Assembly: GCA_025403435.1 (NCBI GenBank)
Contig: CM046342.1
Coordinates: 15,626,519 to 15,690,518, forward strand
Length of the DNA stretch: 64,000 nucleotides
Direction of reading: 5' to 3'
Origin: Artocarpus heterophyllus
Lineage: Eukaryota; Streptophyta; Magnoliopsida; Rosales; Moraceae
Each line of letters opens with the position of its first letter. Positions within the stretch are counted from its first letter, which is position 1. Positions 35,420 through 45,587 of this stretch are shown piece after piece. Under the pieces are notes generated by a model. That model made no database searches and was not told where the DNA came from. It saw only the letters and a program-made list of their open reading frames with translations. Both the position numbers and the translations under genes were made by a program.

Positions 35420-36291
35420 CCCTTCGTTTGGTACGATTGAAAAGTGGAAGGAAAGAAAATGTTGGAAAGATTTTAAGGTGGAAATTAATTAGTTGAGATG
35501 TTTGGTAGGAAGAAAGATTGGATGGAAAGGAAAATAGGGAGGAAAAACTATGAGGTGAGTCCTCTCTCTCTCTTTTTTTTTTTTTTTCTTTCAAAAGTGG
35601 ACGGATTATCAGATGAAAAAAGTTACAGTTATTTAAATGAGGTAAAATTACTAGATTATTCATTCAAACTACACCAAAAACAAATGAAATTATACAAGAA
35701 TAGTTAACAAATCCAAAGAAGGATAAAAGATGAATACGAACTACTAGGGTATGTGAATTTACATTAGATTTTAATATATATAATGCAAGTATATATATAT
35801 ATATATAAAAGAAAATTATTGAGAAAAAAAAATATATAAGAAATATATATGTCCATAGAAAAGAACAATTAAAAATATTGTTTTATTATATATAAAAAAG
35901 AGCAAAGAAAACTATTTGTTATATTGCATCTAATTAAATTAGTTGTTATGTCACATCACATGTTAATTACAGAAAAAAATTGTAAATTTTAATAGCTATT
36001 TAAATGTGTTATTGTTTTGGTTAATAGAAGTCTTTTTAAGTTTCAACTAAAGAAAAAAAATTAACATTTTGGATAAAATTATTTAGGCAAAAAAGTAATT
36101 ATAATGATTATAATTTTTTCATCTTTTAAGTTTTACTTTTAATATTAAATAAGTGAAGATAAATTCATTTTCTTTATTTCCTGTCATACTAAATAACTAA
36201 AAAGAAAACTAAAATCTTCTTTTTCCTTTAACTTTTTATCTTTTGTAATTTTTTTTCCTCTTATTTTCTTTCTCTTCGACCAAACAAGGCT
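35420..36291. mobile_element. PIF/Harbinger-like MITE, 872 bp
   Basis: The left end reads CCCTTCGTTTGGTACGA. The reverse complement of the right end reads AGCCTTGTTTGGTCGAA, so the two form an imperfect terminal inverted repeat with one indel. TTA occurs directly outside each end (35417-35419 and 36292-36294), matching the three-base TTA/TAA duplication of this superfamily. The interior is non-coding and AT-rich, so it would depend on a transposase elsewhere. Confidence 0.5.
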
Positions 36292-37404
36292 TTAGAGTGA
36301 ATTCAACATCTGTCAACAACCACCATGTTACCGTGGATGACATCGAAATTTCACAAAAAAATTATGCGTTTAATTCAACGATTTTGCACTTTTATTGAAA
36401 AACTCCAGAATTTTCCGTAGTTGCTATCATTTAAGAGCACGAAAGACATGTGTCAAAACGCTAGATGCCAAACGTACACGTACACCACTCGCCTAGACCA
36501 TCCCCTCCATCTTGTGCTCTAATTATTAATTATTACCTAATGTTTGGAAGAACCAAAATGGTAACTACATAGCTAATCGATAAGATAAGCCCTAATCCCT
36601 ATCAAGTTGGACGACCTTGACCACACTATTTTTTTCTCCCCGAACAAAAAGGGCAAAAAGCAAAAAACCATTTGGTCAAAACGACAAAAATATGAACCCG
36701 ACAAAATCATTAGCCACATCACGTCAATGATACAAGCACCGCCTTGTCGCCGAAAAACACCACGAAACCACTGTCGTTTTTTTTTTTTTTTTTTTTTGCC
36801 CTTTTCGCCCGTTAATTCTCGCAAAAAATGGTCAAACAAAAAAAGGGACAACTTTTTGGTCAAATGACAAGTGTCGCCGTGTGAGTGGGCTACAAAAACT
36901 CCACGTGAGGATACTGGTCGGAGTTGGTCTCCGTTTCCGGCACGCTAGTGAAGAGTTAATAATGATAATAAATAATGAACAAGGAAAAATCCATTTTTAT
37001 ATTAATTTGTTAATTTATTTATTAGATAAATAAAAATGACGAACTGACGCGGAAGAAGAAAGTCGATAGTCGGGAAACCGATGAGAAAAAACGGAAAGAG
37101 AAAGAAGAGAAAGAGAAGAGAGTATCTTATACTGACTTTTTGTTTGTTTATTTATATGAAATTTCAAGCAATCTTCTTTCGAAATCAGAATATTAGATCC
37201 TAATTTCGGACGTATTTACATATATATATATATATATATGTATGTTTGTGTGTGGTTATTATTCAGATCCTTGAGAGAATCGTTGTTGTTCTTTATTCTT
37301 AACTTGTATCTCCCGAATTCGATCAATTTTTTTTTTTGGTATTAATTCTTTTGCGAATCGACGATCGCTTGGGTTTTCTCTCTCCTTGATCTCTCTCTCT
37401 CTTC
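36292..37404 (+). promoter_or_regulatory. upstream region and 5' leader of the RING gene
   Basis: This is about 1.1 kb of non-coding DNA ahead of the ATG at 37405. It holds a T run at 36778-36797, an (AT)n run at 37222-37240, and a CT-rich stretch (ctctctccttgatctctctctctcttc) ending at the start codon, typical of plant 5' leaders. A TATA-like tatcttatactga lies at 37123. I cannot fix the transcription start. Confidence 0.45.
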
Positions 37405-40193
37405 ATGGCTCGCCCTTCAGGTATGAAAAGTCAAAATCTGGTTTTCATTATGATTATTCGATTAAGAGGGGATTGATTCGTTTGATTTTGGTTCAGTTTT
37501 GAGATTTTTGATTTAATTGGTTGTGTTTGATCAGATTGAATTCGGCTGTTGATTTGACGTTTTGTAATTCTGGTTTTTTAATTTTGTGGTTTGGGTGAAA
37601 GAATTTGTGGGGATTTGAGCATAAATGGGAATCTAGGGTTAGTGATCTTTAGGAAATTTATCTTCATGGCTATTTTGATTCGTGCTTTGCGTGGAATTCT
37701 TAAGGGTTTTCTCGTTCTGTGAATATATAGGAGATTCAGGAGCATCTGAAGAAGAAAAGGGAAATGAAATTGCTATAGTAATGATTCAGAAATGATCCTC
37801 CTTTCATGTTTTATCAGGAAATTTCCGTTTTATTAGTTAGAATTTCACTTAGATTGGGACGCTTTTTCTATGAAATGAAATTGAGGTAGTAATGATATAG
37901 AAATCTTCTTCTTTTTATTTTCGATGCAATAAAAGTAATCAATTTTTGTCTTTTCTTTTGTTGTAATTTTAGATTAGGACTCTTATCTTTGTTGCTATAT
38001 TATATTTGGAGTTTTAGTGGGAGCGTGGGATTAAGAATTAATAACCCACCTATTTTTTGGTTTTTTTTTAGCTAGAGTTGCCTTTCCAACTTGTTTTTAC
38101 ATTTTGGGTATCTTGCTGAGCTCTGTTGATTTCAAAATGTTTTGGTTCATTTTACCTTATGTTTTGTTTTATGAAGATTTTCATGCTCTTTGAAATGTAA
38201 GAGTGTAAAGTTCTTTGTGATGTGACCGTAAATTTGTTCTGAATTTATAGGATCATTGAGCTTTGATGATAGTCTGACGACGTTGGAAACACAGCAGAGA
38301 CTAGAAGGGGAAATGAGTGCTTCTCAAAAGGGAAAAATGATACTAGACTTGGATCTAAATGATCCCCCTGTTCCTTTTGACTATGGAAAACCTCAAGCCC
38401 CACAAAATGTGAAGGATTTTGAGGTCATTGACGATGACGTTGTCATAATTTCACCAACAATGTTTGCAGAAGTATGATACTCCTATTTTCTTCATGATGC
38501 ATTTACTTTTGCTGTCATGCTTTTATTAACTAATCATCCTTTTATCAGGCCAAGAACAATTCCAGCGGAAACCTTGAGGTGAGAGATGTGACAAATGCAG
38601 GAACTGAAGTGAACAATAATCATTCAGGTCTGTTGACATATTTCTTCCATTCACTCTTTTCCTCTCTTATTCTTGTTTTTGCTTCGAGACATTGAAACAA
38701 TTGATACACACACAACACACACAACACACACACACACACACACGCACACACACATATGGCTTATGCATAGAATAATACAATTGTTCATAGAAGCATATCT
38801 TTGCTTGTATTGCTTTAGTGATGTCTCTTTTACCATTTTATGGCACCTAAAATCTCTTCGAATTCTTGGATTTCTTTGAATGAATTTCCTTATCCTGGCA
38901 ATCTATAGTTTTCTGTGAGGACCTGAGAATTTGATTCTATTAATTTTCCATTTCTTCGTATCTAGTTGCATATTTTATGGTTAGTTTAAGTGGACTACAT
39001 CCATCAATTTTCTTTGGAAAACTACTATTTTGAATTTGAACACCTTCAAGATGCACAGTGATATGTCGGCAACATGGGTACCACAACAAATCTACTCCGT
39101 CTGAAGAATTATATGTTCATTTGATTTCATATTCTTATTCGCTCGTAGTGGAGATGAATATATCCCTTATATAGTCATATTCTTTTAAATTGGTATTTAT
39201 TTATTTACTTTATTTGTAAACTTACAACTTCAATTGTTATTACGGTACTGTTTTGCTTTGTTACAGTTATTTGCACCGTTTTTCTGACACCGAGTGAGTG
39301 CTTCTTATTCAGACTTTTTGAAGCTGTTATATTCTCACTCACAATAATTAAGCGTGTTTTGTGCCTTTGTGATAATTTTTGTTTACTTTTTCTTGAGAAC
39401 CTATAGTGAGAGGCGTTTCTCTCTTCTTTTTTGTCCTCTTCAGTCATGCTTGTCACACAATGAGATTGATGGCCTTGTTTAAGTCTTGAAACTATGGCTC
39501 AATAGTCAGCTTTCTTCCTTTTTTTTGTTCATAGATTTACATGTGCAATTTTTATGCAGAAGCGTCAACTTCATATCCTATTAACCGCAACAAGCGCAGA
39601 AGATTATTGAGAAATCAAGCAGTTTTGAACTGGGAGGTTTACATGAATTCAGAAGACAGTTGTAAAGCTCAGGTCATCAACAATTTGCTTCTAATTCATG
39701 ATATTCTTTTGCTTTTATCCTTTGGACATCAAAATTTTGTTTATTACAAAACTAAGAATGTTAAGTTAGAACCTTGTTTCATATATTATTTATGTCAGAT
39801 CATGCATCTTACACTGAAGTTCATATGTTTGAGCTTTTCTACAGTGTGTTACATAGAGAAACCGAGTATAATTGAAAGCTCACAGGCGATATGCAACGCT
39901 GACTTTTTTTTAAATCAATTCTGTTAAGTACGACTGCTTAGGTTTGAATCTTAAAACAGTCATTCTTGATGCAGACGAAGGATGATACGGTTCTTCCACC
40001 GCCTGAAGCACCCTCCTTTAATTGCCCAATATGCATAGGTCCAATGAGTGAAGAGACATCTACAAAATGCGGCCATATTTTTTGCAAGAAGTGCATTGAA
40101 GCAGCTGTAAAAGTTCAGCGCAAGTGCCCGACGTGCCGTCATAAATTGCGAATGAAAGACATTATCAGGATCTACCTTCCAACCAGCATTTAA
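37405..40193 (+). CDS. RING-type E3 ligase with SUMO-interacting motif (STUbL-like), 215 residues
   Basis: Five exons with GT-AG borders and consistent phases join to an open frame: 37405-37420, 38251-38471, 38549-38627, 39560-39672 and 39975-40193 (TAA). The protein starts MARPSGSLSFDD. Residues 36-45 (ILDLDLNDPP) form an acidic hydrophobic stretch that also fits an EAR-type DLNxxP pattern. Residues 66-73 (DDDVVIIS) match a SUMO-interacting motif. A basic patch NKRRRLLR at 116-123 suggests nuclear location. A C3HC4 RING spans 160-197 (Cys160, 163, 175, His177, Cys180, 183, 194, 197), all eight ligands present. SIM plus C-terminal RING is the layout of RNF4/Slx8-type SUMO-targeted ubiquitin ligases, which ubiquitylate SUMO-modified proteins in the nucleus. 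Role is inferred from architecture. The gene looks intact. Confidence 0.9.
38709..38753. repeat. CA microsatellite in intron 3 of the RING gene
   Basis: A run of CA/ACA units about 45 bases long, interrupted by caacac and one cg, lies in the 932-bp intron 3. Confidence 0.85.
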
Positions 40194-40450
40194 ATGATCC
40201 TTTAGAACACCTATAAATAATGGTAAGGTGCTGATCATGTATCAGCTTCATCAATCTTTATAACTCGATTTGCACCCCTACTTGGTGCTAGCTTTCAACA
40301 CTTTCTACTGCAAATTATTCATATGTTAATTGGGATATTTATATCTTGTTTTTCTTTTGCAGGTTATGTATCGTTTTGGGGGAAAACTCTCAATGGTCTT
40401 GTGAAATCTTAACTCAAGGAATAATGGGTCTTGGTCAGAAAACCTGATAG
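40194..40450 (+). other. 3' untranslated region of the RING gene with an intron
   Basis: After the stop, a likely donor (aatg|gtaagg, 40223) and acceptor (tttcttttgcag ending 40362) bound a 140-base intron in the 3' untranslated region. An intron this far after a stop can make a transcript sensitive to nonsense-mediated decay, though here the donor is only about 29 bases past the stop codon. The polyadenylation site is not certain. Confidence 0.5.
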
Positions 40451-41529
40451 GTTAGATGGTTTTGGCATTTGTATTGTTCAAAAGAACTATCTTTCAAACG
40501 TTCCATACTTATATTGGTGGGGATTTTCCAATTGGTTCTTATGGGTTTGTAGGCATTTATTTTTGAGGCTTGGGATTAACTGGGTTGGCATATAAAAAGT
40601 ATTAGCAATCAGATTCTAACTGGATTTCATCGTGCTTTACAAACCTTTTTCTTGCGTCAAACAACACGTGCGTGTCCTGAACGAATATTGAATATTGTTT
40701 ATAATTTATATTCATCAACTTTTTTTCTGGTCTTCTTCATGCCATGCCATGCCATTAACAGAGTTTGGCTAACTATTTCTATGTCGTTGCAAAAGCAGTT
40801 ATTTTCATCATTAATTAACCGAAATTAAAAGTAAAGCCCTAAAATGATAAAAGGATGAAAACTGGATACATCCTTCGTCTGTTGAAATGTTACTGCCTTT
40901 GGCTTTGCAGAGGCTTGCAACTGAGTCAGTTTAGCCTATCATGCACGTGAAACACATGCTTTTCTCGTTTCATTATATGCGGCAGACAATCTTCGCTTTT
41001 TCTTTTTTCGGTGCATAAATTATAAAGTGGGTCGTACGAAGATTTTCTTTGAACAAAATCACTTCAAGTTGGCTCCTTTCTGGACAAGTATAAACGGATA
41101 GCTAAGGTTTCAATCAGTGCTTTAGGGCTGTTTCTACTAGTCATCTTGCAAACTGTGTCTTGAATTAAAAGCAATTTCTTTTCTTTTCTTTTTCTTTTTT
41201 TCGACATGGGTATGTGATTTCTACTTGTAGATATGGGTACCTTTTGGATACTATCCCCAAGTTGAGGCCGGATGGGTATGGGGGCTTATATCCCAAGTCG
41301 GGGGTGAGGGAAGCATTCCCATCAAGTCAAGCGCGGAGCTTTAATGCCTCAATTTGATTTTTTTAAAGGAAATTCTAAGGCGGACTGAACCATTTTTCTC
41401 CACAGATAGAGTACACAAACAACAATCGTTATATTGTAATTCAAAAGTGAAGATAGAAAAACTTAAATAGACCGTATTGTACCGAATTCTCTTAAAATTC
41501 AAAACGCAAAGGAAAAAAAAAAAAAAAAA
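40451..41529. other. gene-free intergenic DNA
   Basis: No gene recognised. A pyrimidine-rich run lies at 41176-41202. A GC-richer patch at 41230-41340 has retroelement-like phrases (ccccaagttgaggccgg) but no coding homology. Confidence 0.4.
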
Positions 41530-42110
41530 AATCCTTCCAGAATCAGCACTTTCGTCTCCGACCTCTTCTCTCAGGCCAACTTCATTGGCGTCGGTGCAAC
41601 CTCCACCAACATTTCAGCAACATAAACAACAAGAAGAAGAAGCTCACCAGCACCTAAGCTATGTTGACTCGGTCGACTCCTGGCCAAGGTCCTGCAACGC
41701 TGATTTGTGGGACAAGCCAATCCCTCCTAGTGGCGGAAGGCTCTGGCTGATGTGTAGCTATGGTGGACACATCATTCCCTGGCCGCACGACAATAGAGGG
41801 TTCTCCGACTCCGCCTCATTCAGTTGCTTGCTCGGTCTTGACGATGATGTTGTCAAAGAAGGCGTCAGAAGTGGTGGTGTTGGTGGTGGTGGTGGGAGTT
41901 TGGGTGACGTTGGTTCTTCCGGCTATTCGAGGGAGATGGTGGAGGGGGCTTCGCAGTAGGGGAAGAATGCGAAGCAGGACGATCACTCGATCCCCAATTC
42001 GTCGATGCTTGAAAAGACATCGTCGTTCGGGTCGACTTCCTCGTCTCCATCTCTAGCGAATTTGCCGCTGATTAGGGTCCAAGTCGAGGAAGGAGTTAGG
42101 GCTTTGTAGG
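41530..42110 (+). pseudogene. PB1-domain protein gene fragment
   Basis: The frame open to 41959 contains DSVDSWPRSCNADLWDKP followed by GGRLWLMCSYGGHIIPWPHD, the start of a plant PB1 domain (family form LMCSYGGxIxPRPHDxxL). After HDN the expected remainder of the PB1 fold is missing and the frame passes into unrelated sequence with a Gly run. A later patch at about 41990-42105 in another frame (PNSSMLEKTSSFGS, then LANLPLIRVQVEEG) matches the region that lies further downstream in these proteins. The gene is therefore collapsed by deletion and frameshift. PB1 domains mediate protein-protein pairing; this remnant is unlikely to work. Confidence 0.6.
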
Positions 42111-42409
42111 ATCAGAAAGTGAAGATTATCGAGGACTAGTTTGCTCACATGAGAGTCGTCGCTCAACCCGGCCTCAAATCGGCGGAAGAAACCGCGGCCT
42201 ATTTTTGCAGTTAAAATACTCTGTCGCCGGAGATCCGATCGAGTCTAATTCATGGTTGAGCTTCATTGCAATCATGACTGGAGGGCTACCGGGAGCAAGT
42301 TCTAATGATGGAAAGTGCTTAGAGGGCACGTTGCTGGCAGGGGCGGTCGAGTGTGGTGGATAGGTTGGCTGGTTGCTTGGGTTGTCTGTGGTACTTTTTA
42401 GAATGAGTC

Positions 42410-42892
42410 TGTTTGTTAAATAGATTTGAATTATTATCCGAATTGACATTTGAAAATGCATTTAAGTTTTAATTTGAGTATGGAATAAAATTAGAATTTG
42501 TGTTTGGAAAAGGTAGTGAAAATAGTTTTTGATTTATTAACAAATCTAATAAAATCTTAATGTTAATGATCTTAAAAAATATGCAATATGGATCTTAATT
42601 TATTACTCTCTTCACTAGGAATATAATGAAAAAAGAATATCTCAGTTGGATATCAAAGAAGAAATTATGATTTTTTTCCTCAAATATAGGAGAAAGAATT
42701 TCAGTTTTTACTATAGCAGAGATATCGAAGTATCAAAAGTTTAGGGGGAGTCAAAACTCTAAAAACTTGGATTCTTGATACTCAAAGGATTTAGATTTTG
42801 GAGGAAACAAACACGTATCCAAAAGATTCTTGATACTCAAATCAAAATTTAAGTTCATTGAGTACAAAGAGTACTCAAAACAAACAATCCCT
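42410..42892. repeat. MITE-like dispersed repeat, copy 2
   Basis: Same orientation as copy 1 at 34722-35260 and clearly alignable over about 480 bases. Near its right end a small palindrome (gagtacaaagagtactc, 42861-42877) is present. It follows the PB1 gene remnant by about 300 bases. Confidence 0.7.
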
Positions 42893-43817
42893 AAACGCCC
42901 ATATAATCATATGTGAGAGGTTTCATGTTCATTCGATATTCCTTCCTCTTTTGTACTGTTTGATTTGATCTAAAGGCCTTTAATCATACTCCATCGGTGG
43001 AGAAAATTAGTGTCCCCACCATAAACATGCCAAAAAAAATCATGAAAAATTCAATCGTATAGCAAAGAACTTAAAAAGCCTTACCAAATAGGGGAAAAAA
43101 GGATAAGTTCTTATGACAATCATGACAATACTAAGGAGCAAGTTAATGATAAGATAAGAAAAAAAAATGAAATAATTAAAAAACACTAAATGAGATGTCC
43201 TATTAGGAATATAATTTTAGGGTTTTTAAATGCTAAGAAAATACTCTTATTTTCTATTAGATATACATATATATGTGTATATATGAAATTTGTATTGTTT
43301 AAGAGGAAATAAATCTTACCAAAATTTCTGTTTTATTATAATTTTTGGAAAACCTAAACCATACCCATAATCACATTATGACATTGAAGGAAATTTAAAC
43401 CCCACACCAAATCAGGAAGGAAAAAGGATTAAGTAATTCTAACAAATCCTACATACCCCAAAGAAGAGTTTTTTTTTTTTTAATTCTTTTTGTTTTAAAA
43501 CAAACTATAATAAATATAAACCAAATGGTTCTACAACTGTAAAAACAGATCGTCAGACCCAACCAGTCGAGGAAAAGATAGGGCCTACCTCGACTAGCTG
43601 CTTGCACAGGTCTACCAATCACATACTTAATATAGAACTATTATAAAGGAAAAAAAAAAAACTACAAAGGTCATTCCAGCTTGCAAGTTGAAGACCTAAA
43701 CCTATTATAAGTCCAGCATTAAATTAAAGTGGCACTCGTCTAGCCTGATCCATATTTACACCACTAATTGGATAATGAAAAAAGAAGCAAGCAAAATAGA
43801 TTGTGTCTAAAGCCTGA
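42893..43817. other. gene-free DNA where the outer gypsy 3' LTR would be expected
   Basis: An LTR of about 942 bp matching 62372-63313 should lie here if the outer gypsy element were complete. I see no alignable copy: only about 16 bases next to the polypurine tract match (see the outer element). The sequence is AT-rich with T and A runs at 43468-43481 and 43650-43661, and has no ORF of interest. Confidence 0.5.
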
Positions 43818-44645
43818 TCCATTGCTTGCATCATTCTCCCCCTCTTGAGAAGGATTTGTCCTCAAATCGTCACCTGTATCAAAAGGAGTTAAGTCAGAAA
43901 CAATAAAACTAGCACTAACACCATACTCACCTGGTAAATCAAGTTTGTAGGCATTGTCATTAATGCGTTCCAATACTTGAAACGGTCCATCACCTCTCAG
44001 AAGGAGTTTTGAACGCCTTTGTTCGGGGAAACGTTCCTTTCTCATATGCAGCCACACCCAATCTCCTGGTTCAAACACCACCTGCTTGCAGTCCTTATTG
44101 GCTTGTCTTGCATATTGCTCGGTATGCCTCTCTATGTTCTGTCTTGCCTTCTCGTGAATTTGCCTAACAAAATTAGCTTTTTTCTTGCCATCTAAGTTAA
44201 CTCGTTCATTCAAAGGTAAAGGAGTTAAATCCAAAGGAGTCAATGGATTACAACCATAAACAACTTCAAACGGTGAAAACTTAGTTGCAGAATGAACATA
44301 TCTATTATAAGCAAATTCAACATGCGGCAAACAATCTTCCCAAGTTTTAAAATTCTTTTGAATGACAGCACGTAATAGAGTAGATAAAGTCTTGTTCACT
44401 ACTTTAGTTTGACCATCAGTCTATGGGTGACAAGTAGTAGAAAATTATAGCTTAGTACCCAACTTTGCCCATAAGGTCTTCGAAAAGTAACTCAATATCT
44501 TTGCATCTCTATCAGAAACAATACTCCTAGGCATGCCATGCAACCTAACAATCTTCTTGAAAAACAAATCGGCTATATGTGATGCATCATCGGTTTTATG
44601 ACATGCAATGAAGTGTGCCATCTTAGAAAACCTATCAACTACCAC
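43764..44645 (-). pseudogene. outer gypsy integrase, core and C-terminal part
   Basis: Two minus-strand pieces (44645-44445 and 44399-43764) read [30 protein letters not shown], then [20 protein letters not shown] and [17 protein letters not shown]. The second catalytic Asp is kept in SDRD. The position of the catalytic Glu reads TDGQTKVV, with Lys where this motif normally has Glu, so strand transfer would be lost. A stop near 44445 and another near 44420 break the frame. The C-terminus passes [20 protein letters not shown] into the purine tract and has no recognisable chromodomain. Confidence 0.85.
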
Positions 44646-45582
44646 AAATACAGAATCCTCCCCCTCTTAGTCCTAGGTAACCCCAACACAAAATCCATAG
44701 AGATGTCAACCCAAGGCTCTCTAGGAATAGGAAGTGGCATATATAATCCATGTGGTTGCAGCCTAGACTTAGCTTGTCTACATGTAATGCATCTCCCACA
44801 AATCCTTTCAACATCACGCTTCATATGTGGCCAAAAGAAATGCTCATGCAAGACACGTAAAGTCTTAGCTATTCCAAAGTGACCCATCAAACCACCGCCA
44901 TGTGCTTCTCTAACTAACAACTCACGCAAAGAAGAATGAGGAATGCAAAGTTTATTTTCTCGAAACAAAAAACCCTCATGTAAGTAGTATTTCCCACATG
45001 CCCCCTTTGTGCAATCTTTAAACACAACTCCAAAATCAGAATCCAATGCATACAATTCTTTAATGTACTCAAATCCAAGCAACTTAGCATCAAGGTTTGA
45101 AAGTAAGGCGTACCCACGAGATAATGCATCGGCAACTACGTTTTCCTTACCTTGCTTATATTTGATCACATATGGGAATGTCTCAATGAATTCTACCCAC
45201 TTGGCATGGAATTTATTCAATTTATGTTGCCCCTTCAAATGCTTCAAGAATTCATGATCCATGTGAATCACAAACTCCTTCGGCCAAAGATAGAGCTGCC
45301 AAGTCTCAAAAGTTCGAACCAATGCATACATCTCCTTATCATAAGTGGGATAATTTTGAGCTGCCCCACTCAAATTTTCACTAAAGTTTGCAACCGGGCT
45401 TCCTTCTTGCATCAAAATGCCTCCAATACCTGTACCTGAAGCATCACACTCAATTTCAAATGTTAGTGAAGTTAGGTAAAACAAGTAGAGGTGCATTTGC
45501 TAACTTCTCCTTGATCAGTTTGAATGCCTTTTCTTGTTCCTCTCCCCACTTAAATGGAACATTCTTCTTGATGACTTCAGTT
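44639..45582 (-). pseudogene. outer gypsy RNase H and integrase zinc-binding region
   Basis: The minus strand reads [18 protein letters not shown] (RNase H Asp present), [20 protein letters not shown] and [17 protein letters not shown]. These are followed by the integrase HHCC module ([15 protein letters not shown], then CITCRQAK) and the first catalytic Asp in [13 protein letters not shown] frameshift at about 45480 separates the RT tail (VIKKNVPFKWGEEQEKAF) from RNase H, and another lies near 44640. The domain degrades the RNA strand during cDNA synthesis. The right end at 45582 abuts the target duplication of the inner element. Confidence 0.88.
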
Positions 45583-45587
45583 AAAGG
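45583..45587. repeat. target site duplication AAAGG, left copy
   Basis: AAAGG directly before the 5' LTR of the inner gypsy element. The right copy is at 54595-54599. Confidence 0.93.

Noticed and set aside
35498..35707. Lys-rich ORF as a small nuclear protein gene
   Set aside because: It lies inside the MITE-like element and includes its poly-T tract.
38651..38836. Cys/Val-rich minus-strand ORF
   Set aside because: It is a translation of the CA microsatellite in an intron of the RING gene.
41760..42056. Arg-rich ORF (about 98 codons) as a possible DNA-binding peptide
   Set aside because: It overlaps the PB1 gene remnant in another frame, and its bias comes from the GGTGGT-type repeat.
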